Assembly (NCBI GenBank): GCA_040772085.1
Contig: JAXGYU010000002.1
Coordinates: 45,474 to 109,473 of the forward strand
Direction of reading: 5' to 3'
Length of the DNA: 64,000 nucleotides
DNA from: JAXGMV01 sp040772085
GTDB taxonomy: Bacteria; Chloroflexota; Anaerolineae; Anaerolineales; Anaerolineaceae
A program made the translations under genes and the position numbers. The notes beneath the pieces were generated by a model. It was not told the DNA's origin, did no database searches, and saw only the letters and a program-made list of their open reading frames with translations. Shown here in pieces: positions 59,000 to 64,000 of the stretch (within the stretch, counting starts at the first letter, position 1; every line of letters starts with the position of its first letter).

Positions 59000-59546
59000 T
59001 TTCTTCCTCCCATCGACGCGACAACCTGCCCAACAACCGGTAAACGGATTTCTTGACCGCCTGTTCGCTCTTTCTGACAACAGCCCCGATTTCAGCGTAG
59101 CTGAGTTCCGCCAGGAAGCGCAGTCTGAGCAGTTCACGTTCATCTTCCGTCAGCGCGGCGACCAGGTCAGTAAAAATCGTCCTTCTTTCTTTTTCCATCA
59201 CATCCTGCAAGGGATCATTTAAGGATGAAACCAGCCGCTCGTCGAGATCGCTGGTTGGCTGGATGGTTCGATAATGATCTCTGATTTTGTTCGAGGCAAT
59301 GCTGAACAACCACGCCTTGAAGCGAGATTTATCGCGCAGGGTTGGGAGCGATTGCATCGCGTTTAAAAATGTTTGTGTGGTGAGGTCCTCGGCATCCTGA
59401 CGGTTGCCTGTCCGGCTGAATATGTAGCGGTAAACCCCTGATACGTGCGCCAGATATAACTGCTCAAACGCCTGAGGCTTCTCAATCGCTGTCTCCACCA
59501 TCCTGCGGACTGTCTCCTGGCTCAACTGTGCGTGATCCAGTGTCAT
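58989..59546 (-). CDS. ECF-type RNA polymerase sigma factor
   Basis: The 185-residue protein has region 2 (FEQLYLAHVSGVYRYIFSRT and DAEDLTTQTFLNAMQSLPTL) with the -10-recognition helix, and region 4 with LTEDERELLRLRFLAELSYA and EIGAVVRKSEQAVKKSVYRL. Length is standard for an extracytoplasmic-function sigma factor. AGGAAATC precedes the ATG. The adjacent overlapping gene encodes a membrane-anchored large protein, in the position usually taken by the anti-sigma factor. Target promoters are not evident. No clear ECF-type promoter was found by eye upstream of the operon. Confidence 0.96.
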   Translation of the reverse strand: MTLDHAQLSQETVRRMVETAIEKPQAFEQLYLAHVSGVYRYIFSRTGNRQDAEDLTTQTFLNAMQSLPTLRDKSRFKAWLFSIASNKIRDHYRTIQPTSDLDERLVSSLNDPLQDVMEKERRTIFTDLVAALTEDERELLRLRFLAELSYAEIGAVVRKSEQAVKKSVYRLLGRLSRRWEEENGQ

Positions 59547-59817
59547 TTTTGGAGATTTCCTTTCAGACCATATTCTCGCGGGGTAAACCTCGCAATCTAT
59601 TGATTAGACGCCGAATTCGCGAGAAAGGGACAAAAGTGTGACTGCATCTGCCCGGTCATGCCATCCATAAATCGTAACGCATGTTGGGAGAATGCCAAAA
59701 TGGAAGTTTTTGTAAAAATGGATTGACACGGAATTGGTATTGCCGCGGTTTCAGCGGCAAGGTTCAAGAACTCCCAGAGGCTGTTGCTGAAGTTCTCCGC
59801 CACCCTTCAGGCACCGA

Positions 59818-60035
59818 AGGGGATACAGGGGAGATGGCGCCTATGGTCCGCTGCGCGGACCAGGGCGCCAGAGGGGTTTGGTTACATTCTGCAACAGACA
59901 CTGACAGAAATTTTCATGAAGAGGCTCAGGTGCGATCCGCCTCTGTTTCAGTTCTCCCCCTACCGCAGGTCCCCGCAGGGGATACAGGGGAGATGGCGCC
60001 TATGGTCTGCTGCGCGGACCAGGGCGCCAGAGGGG
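59818..60035. repeat. Two near-identical 59-bp repeats in a gene-free stretch
   Basis: Copies at 59818-59876 and 59977-60035, 159 bases apart, each reading AGGGGATACAGGGGAGATGG then CGCCTATGGTC and CAGGGCGCCAGAGGGG. They share their start with the 62453-62480 element. The whole 59547-60070 interval holds no recognisable gene. Confidence 0.75.
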
Positions 60036-60070
60036 CTTATGATGAGCATCACATGCTTTGCCGCGCCGTA

Positions 60071-60754
60071 CTAACCTTCGCCGTAAAGCTCCTGCCACTC
60101 CGCTTCAAACTTGCGCTTACCCAACAAATTGTAGAGCAACCGCACGAAGACCGGCATCGCGTGCCAGAATTCCTGTCTTAATGCTTCCGTAGGCGCGCAA
60201 CGCAGCATATAACCAATCTGGAACAGCAATCGATCACGCGGCACCTCATCAGTGCCGATCTCCCTTGCTTTATTCCATTCCTTTTGTGTCAGCACGCGCC
60301 CTGCCACTGGTTTGATGTTGGCTTCTTCGTCGTCCAGATGCGTAAACAAAGCCGTCTTGAATTCATTGAAGGCAATTTGCAGCGCCTCCTTTTTCTGCGG
60401 GTCACGCTGCCAGGCATCTGTCAGGACGTTCAGCCGGTCTATCATCACCGCGATCTCGGCGTGATGACGCTGCATGCGCTCAACATCAGCCGTCGATTCA
60501 GGCGCGCGCTGTTTCAGCAGTTCCCACCACAAGATATCTTCATGGCTGTGGTGATCGTGCAACGCCTTTAATCCTTCTTTCAAATGGTCGGCGATCAGCT
60601 TCACCCGCGCGGGCCCTGACGCGTCCGCAGTTTCAATCAGGCCGGACGCCCGGCCAAAAGCATTTCGAAAAACGGCATGGATCAACAACAAATCTTCGGT
60701 GTCACAACCATAGGCTTCATTCGGTCCTGCTGAACTGGGGGTATTCTCGCTCAT
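60071..60754 (-). CDS. Hemerythrin-like domain protein (paralogue 1)
   Basis: The ATG at 60754 has AGGAG seven bases upstream and is preferred to the GTG one codon earlier. The 227-residue protein follows the hemerythrin HHE pattern: DLLLIHAVFRNAF (histidine), LHDHHSHEDILWWELLKQRA, the second HHE-type run RMQRHHAEIAVMIDRLN and FTHLDDEEANIKPV. These histidines and carboxylates would bind a di-iron centre. A C-terminal domain of about 70 residues follows, ending LYGEG. Such proteins sense or bind oxygen or nitric oxide, or handle iron. A close paralogue lies just upstream (60853-61536), 98 bases away. Confidence 0.88.
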   Translation of the reverse strand: MSENTPSSAGPNEAYGCDTEDLLLIHAVFRNAFGRASGLIETADASGPARVKLIADHLKEGLKALHDHHSHEDILWWELLKQRAPESTADVERMQRHHAEIAVMIDRLNVLTDAWQRDPQKKEALQIAFNEFKTALFTHLDDEEANIKPVAGRVLTQKEWNKAREIGTDEVPRDRLLFQIGYMLRCAPTEALRQEFWHAMPVFVRLLYNLLGKRKFEAEWQELYGEG

Positions 60755-60852
60755 CACATCACTCCTATATTCACTAATAACGAAGCTGGTACCAATATTA
60801 ATGGCAATTCAAAATAACTGAGCAGCCTTCCCTCTGGCTTATCTGATGGCTG

Positions 60853-61536
60853 CTACCCCTGCCCGTAAAGGCGCCGCCACTCTGCTTCAGCCTTGCGCTT
60901 GCCCGACAAATTGTAGAGCAGCCTCGCAATGAAAGGTATCTGGCTAAGGAATTTCTGGCGCAATTCGTCCGTAGGCGCGCAGCGCAGCATATACCCGAGC
61001 TGGGGCATCATCCGCTCGCGCGGTATGTCGGCGACACCCAACTCAGATGCCTTATCCCATTCCTTCTGTGTCATGACGCGTCCCGCTACTGGTCTGATGT
61101 TTGCTTCTTCATCGTCAAGATGTGCCAGCACAAGTGCCTTGAATTCAGTCAGGGCGTTTTTCAATTCTGGTTTTTTCCGCGGCTCATTTGTCCAGGCATC
61201 CACCAGATGGATTAATTGTTCGATGCGTTCCGCGATCTCCGCGTGATGGCGCTGCATGCGCTCGACATCCGCTGTCGACTCGGGCGCGCGCTGTTTCAAA
61301 GTCTCCCACCACAGGATATCCTCATGCGCATGGTGATTATGCAGGGAGATCAGGTATTCCTTCAGGTGATCGGCGATAAACTTCACGCGCTCGGGGTCAG
61401 ACGCGTCAGCGTTCTCGATCAAATCGGGCGCGCGGCCAAACGCATTGCGGTATATGGCATGAATAATTAAGAGCTGGTCAGTATCACAACCATAGGCTTC
61501 TTGCGGAACTTCTGTACCGGGGGAATTCTGGCTCAT
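60853..61536 (-). CDS. Hemerythrin-like domain protein (paralogue 2)
   Basis: Same length and build as 60071-60754: histidine in LLIIHAIYRNAF, LHNHHAHEDILWWETLKQRA, RMQRHHAEIAERIEQLIH and LAHLDDEEANIRPVAG. The two share most of the sequence, including MTQKEWDKASELG, so they come from a recent tandem duplication. ATG 61536 has AAGGAGT just upstream. Their near identity in the metal-binding parts suggests the same chemistry; differences are concentrated in the helix between the second and third histidine runs and in the C-terminal part. A separate promoter for each copy is possible, since 98 bases lie between them. Confidence 0.88.
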   Translation of the reverse strand: MSQNSPGTEVPQEAYGCDTDQLLIIHAIYRNAFGRAPDLIENADASDPERVKFIADHLKEYLISLHNHHAHEDILWWETLKQRAPESTADVERMQRHHAEIAERIEQLIHLVDAWTNEPRKKPELKNALTEFKALVLAHLDDEEANIRPVAGRVMTQKEWDKASELGVADIPRERMMPQLGYMLRCAPTDELRQKFLSQIPFIARLLYNLSGKRKAEAEWRRLYGQG

Positions 61537-61790
61537 CACATCACTCCTTCACTCACTAATAATGCTGACCAATAAAAACGAATGCAATAATTTTATATAG
61601 ACACATTGAAAAAAGCAAAATATCCGTCTGGCACAAGTCTTGCAACCATTCATTACAGGATATTAACATGCCGTTCGCACACCCTTAACACTGGCGTGCT
61701 AGACTGAGAAAGAAGGAATTCGGAAATCTCGGGCATGACTTTTATACCGACGCCAACGCAAAGCACTTATTCTCACGATCGGATCGGACA

Positions 61791-61822
61791 AACCGGTGAT
61801 GACTTTTCATCACCGGTTTTTT
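61791..61822 (+). terminator. Strong intrinsic terminator upstream of the RNase H-like gene
   Basis: AACCGGTGATGA pairs with TCATCACCGGTT across CTTT and is followed by TTTT. It ends only 24 bases ahead of the next ATG and no gene lies upstream on this strand, so it may close a leader RNA or small RNA. The 61537-61846 gap shows no other gene. Confidence 0.85.
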
Positions 61823-61846
61823 ATATCTCACACGATAAGGGCTGCC

Positions 61847-62368
61847 ATGTATTTACTCAACTTTGATGGACTGTTCCGCGGCAAGGAAGAAGGGTCAGGG
61901 CTGGAGAATGGCATGAGCGTGATGTGCTATGGATGGGTCATCCGCAGCCGGCAGGATGTGGTTGCCCGCGGCTACGGCAGCTACACCCACCCGCATGTCG
62001 CCAGCTCCAACGGCGCGGAGTACCTGGCGCTGATCGAAGGGCTGAAAGCCTGCCTTGATTTGGGCCTGGCGAAGGAACGCCTGCTGGTGCTGGGCGATGC
62101 CAAATCCGTCATCGATCAGATGCTCGGGCTCTCGGGCGTGACCTCTTTCCGCGTCATGACGCTGCACCATAAGGCGCAGGGGCTAGGCCGGCAGTTCCAT
62201 CATATCGGCTGGAAGTGGATCCCGCGCGGTGAGAATAAGGAAGCCGACCGCCTGAGCCGTGCCGCCCTGCTCAAGCTGCCGCGTCAGAAGCAGGACACGC
62301 TGGCGATGTTTGGCAAACGCGGCGGCGTGCCGGGCTTCCGCCTGCTGGCCGACCTGATGATGTGCTAG
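61847..62368 (+). CDS. RNase H-like domain protein
   Basis: ATG 61847 begins the conserved part and is preferred; the longer frame would start inside the terminator hairpin. The 173-residue protein shows the RNase H order of acidic residues: D in LLNFDGLF, E in NGAEYLALIEGL, D in VLGDAKSVI and D in NKEADRLSRAAL. The reverse-transcriptase-like RNase H group (PF13456) has this spacing. Such proteins cut the RNA strand of RNA-DNA hybrids, though many bacterial members are uncharacterised. The leader with a terminator just ahead suggests attenuation. AAGGG lies before the ATG. Confidence 0.88.
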   Translation: MYLLNFDGLFRGKEEGSGLENGMSVMCYGWVIRSRQDVVARGYGSYTHPHVASSNGAEYLALIEGLKACLDLGLAKERLLVLGDAKSVIDQMLGLSGVTSFRVMTLHHKAQGLGRQFHHIGWKWIPRGENKEADRLSRAALLKLPRQKQDTLAMFGKRGGVPGFRLLADLMMC

Positions 62369-62511
62369 GCCAGGTAACTGGTCCGCCCATACGTGTGCCA
62401 TCGCCCCGTTCTGCATGGCTTCAGCCCTGGTGTTTAACTGGCTCCCCTGCCGCAGGTCCCCGCAGGGGATACAGGGGAGCCGACAGCAAACGTACTCTGT
62501 GAGCTGGCAGA

Positions 62512-62899
62512 GGGGTTAAATGACTTATGAACAATTCCATCACCTAAAGAGCACCAGCACCAATGGTTTGAGACTACTCGGGCGAATTCACGGTTGTGAG
62601 GCTCGGATTCATCCCGTCGCCTTGCAAACCCACCCGCCCAGGAGCAACTTGCGCTCCAGGGCACCCTCCCTTTATACCCGCATAATATGCGGGTACCTTC
62701 GGTATGGAGGTACTCGAGCAAGGCGTTCAGACCCAATCTTTTGTCCTCCACTATACAGGGGAGGTGGCGCCGAGCGCTCGCTGTGAGGCGACGGAGGGGT
62801 TAAATGACTTATGAACAAAACCATCACCCGAAAAGCACCAGCACCTATGGTTTGAGACTACACGGGCGAATTCACAGTTTTGGGGCTTGGGCTCATCCG
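62512..62899. repeat. Pair of about 100-bp direct repeats in a gene-free stretch
   Basis: Copies at about 62513-62612 and 62797-62898 (offset 284) share GGTTAAATGACTTATGAACA, AGCACCAGCACC and TGGTTTGAGACTAC. Smaller REP-like pieces (CTCCCCTGCCGCAGG, 62440-62480) resemble those at 33110. The 62369-63026 interval holds no recognisable gene. Confidence 0.75.
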
Positions 62900-62977
62900 G
62901 TGTCCTGCAAGCTGGCGGTGGGGTTAAAAGCTAATGAAGAATCCCACCACCCATACGATAACAATTTCCACCGGACA

Positions 62978-63006
62978 AAAAATGGATCCACACTTCTGTG
63001 GATCCA
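62978..63006 (-). terminator. Intrinsic terminator of the DUF4367-like gene
   Basis: TGGATCCACA (62983-62992) pairs with TGTGGATCCA (62997-63006) and is followed on the minus strand by TTTTTTG. It lies 20 bases after the stop. Confidence 0.9.
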
Positions 63007-63026
63007 CTTTTCACCCTTTCATCAAA

Positions 63027-64000
63027 CTACGGTTTCATGCTCTCGGCGATTTCAAGCAGTTGCGCACTTGTCAGCAATTCTTGTGATCTCGCATGCATCT
63101 CATAGGTCGCAACTTCATCCTGCCAGATCAGTGATGCATTGCAATTCTGCTCACGGGTCAATGGGTCTTCACTACAACGTATCGATTCATAGCCCGTCAA
63201 CCCCCAGACTTGCGTTTCAGTATAGGATGTGTGGTTCTTATAGGAATCGAGACCCTTCGGCATTTCACGCGTGATATAAACGTCCACCAATTCCGTAACC
63301 GGTTCTTTCACAAACGACATTGTCAGGGAATTCCACTCCAGCGCTTCATCAATTCTGACCTGGATATGGTCGAACTTCATGCCGGCCAGCATCCTGGACG
63401 GGAAAGGCACCTTGTCACCCCACAGTAATTCGGCATCCATCAGCGAAAGGACTCGCTCCGGATCGATCGCCTTTTCAGCAGCCGGCAAGCCAGCCAGCTC
63501 AGCCGCCATCCGTTCCATTTCCATCCGGGTGACGTATCCATAACCCAGGTTATCTATTTGACCAAACAGGTAATAACTGCGGCCAGCTTTGTGCCAGATC
63601 AGCGCCTGGTTGGCAATATCATCCTCGTTGCCGCACAGTTTGCCCGGCCGGATGCCATTCGACATGTAAATTGCCTTGCCGTTCAGCACACCTGACATGT
63701 CCACGTGGTCGACAAACATCTGAATCTCGATCATTTGACCGCTGCCGTTATCTACCATGCCCACTTTGAAGTCGTATGGACTCCACAGGCCAGCCTCACT
63801 CTCAGCGAGGATCATGACGCCGTCCGTCGCGTGGGCGTCCTGGTAATAGTTACAGATGACAGCGTTAGCAGGGTTGTACACCGCGCGTGATGGGTAGGTC
63901 GCCGGCGGAAGGAAGCTTGGTTCAATAAAATCGAAACCAGCCTGCTTTTCAGCCTCAGCCAGGGAAGTACTGCCAGACTGCGCCAGGGGCAGTGGCGCCG
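63027..64000 (-). CDS. DUF4367-like secreted or membrane protein (N-terminus outside the window)
   Basis: The frame stays open to the last base of the window, so the start is missing; about 324 residues are visible. It begins with STSLAEAEKQAGFDFIEPSF and LPPATYPSRAVYN, the typical start of DUF4367-type repeats seen in the outer part of anti-sigma factors and related lipoproteins. Two similar blocks end in YYLFGQIDNLGYGYVTRMEM and ASLIWQDEVATYEMHARSQE. Four cysteines are scattered, so disulfides are possible. It could be the outer part of another anti-sigma-like protein like 56441-58999. The missing N-terminus would decide. Confidence 0.75.
   Translation of the reverse strand, partial: APLPLAQSGSTSLAEAEKQAGFDFIEPSFLPPATYPSRAVYNPANAVICNYYQDAHATDGVMILAESEAGLWSPYDFKVGMVDNGSGQMIEIQMFVDHVDMSGVLNGKAIYMSNGIRPGKLCGNEDDIANQALIWHKAGRSYYLFGQIDNLGYGYVTRMEMERMAAELAGLPAAEKAIDPERVLSLMDAELLWGDKVPFPSRMLAGMKFDHIQVRIDEALEWNSLTMSFVKEPVTELVDVYITREMPKGLDSYKNHTSYTETQVWGLTGYESIRCSEDPLTREQNCNASLIWQDEVATYEMHARSQELLTSAQLLEIAESMKP

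Noticed and set aside
62804..63274. 156-codon plus-strand frame at 62804
   Set aside because: Runs through a direct repeat, a terminator hairpin and the antisense of the DUF4367-like gene.

Overview
The window is bacterial DNA of fairly high GC with densely packed genes on both strands, and no rRNA, tRNA, CRISPR array or insertion sequence was seen. The gene mix fits a Chloroflexota bacterium, probably Anaerolineae-like. Markers are PPK2, a HpnP-like B12/radical-SAM protein, a T-box ahead of tyrS, corrinoid methyl transfer with a RACo activator, UPF0371, tandem Hsp20 genes and many dispersed palindromic repeats between genes. This assignment is inference; no rRNA is present to confirm it.

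Layout. 1-3600: end of a NarL-type regulator, a ten-helix membrane protein, PPK2 and a class-A beta-lactamase-like serine hydrolase. 3668-9892: three paralogous membrane-anchored trypsin-like proteins; one keeps the catalytic triad and two have lost it. 10182-18096: a replication/partition-like island. It holds ParA with a ribbon-helix-helix partner preceded by four GGCGACC-type repeats, a T-box-controlled tyrS, a ParB-like protein flanked by two matching GTGTAACC palindromes, a 1-kb tandem repeat field, an AT-rich stretch with palindromes, an ExeA/TniB-like AAA ATPase, a small RHH-like protein and a protein joining a DnaA domain-I-like region to a winged helix. 18083-24370: LysE-type exporter, small membrane protein, lipoprotein, nitrilase, B12/radical-SAM protein, then 1.3 kb of repeats. 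24378-27721: two OmpR-type regulators around two Hsp20 genes. 27867-31344: an overlapping operon of HAD phosphatase, ferredoxin-like protein, orphan ParA ATPase and a PAS protein with a C-terminal anchor. 31396-39215: D-aminoacylase-like amidohydrolase, MsrP-like enzyme, ABC transporter, SCP2 protein and a two-component system. 39353-50821: isochorismatase-like hydrolase, lipid-type glycosyltransferase, VWA protein, HExxH protein, ribokinase, UPF0371 with a GntR regulator, a tyrosine recombinase, a glutamine-amidotransferase-like protein and an FGGY kinase. 50832-54701: a four-gene corrinoid methyl-transfer operon (unknown protein, corrinoid protein, homocysteine methyltransferase, RACo). 54798-64000: DUF493 protein, aldo/keto reductase, ECF sigma factor with a giant membrane partner, two hemerythrin-like paralogues, an RNase H-like protein and part of a DUF4367-like protein.

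The strongest candidate for an under-described system is the island at 10182-18096. It carries two separate partition-type modules, each next to its own DNA repeats, plus a DnaA-domain-I/winged-helix initiator candidate and an ATPase. This would fit an integrated plasmid, a chromid-like replicon or an unusual chromosomal origin/centromere region. Second is the phosphatase/ferredoxin/ParA/PAS-anchor operon at 27867-31344, and third the protease/pseudoprotease triplet.

Gene starts were moved downstream of the longest open frame wherever a better ribosome binding site or a neighbouring gene argued for it; the reasons are given with each gene.
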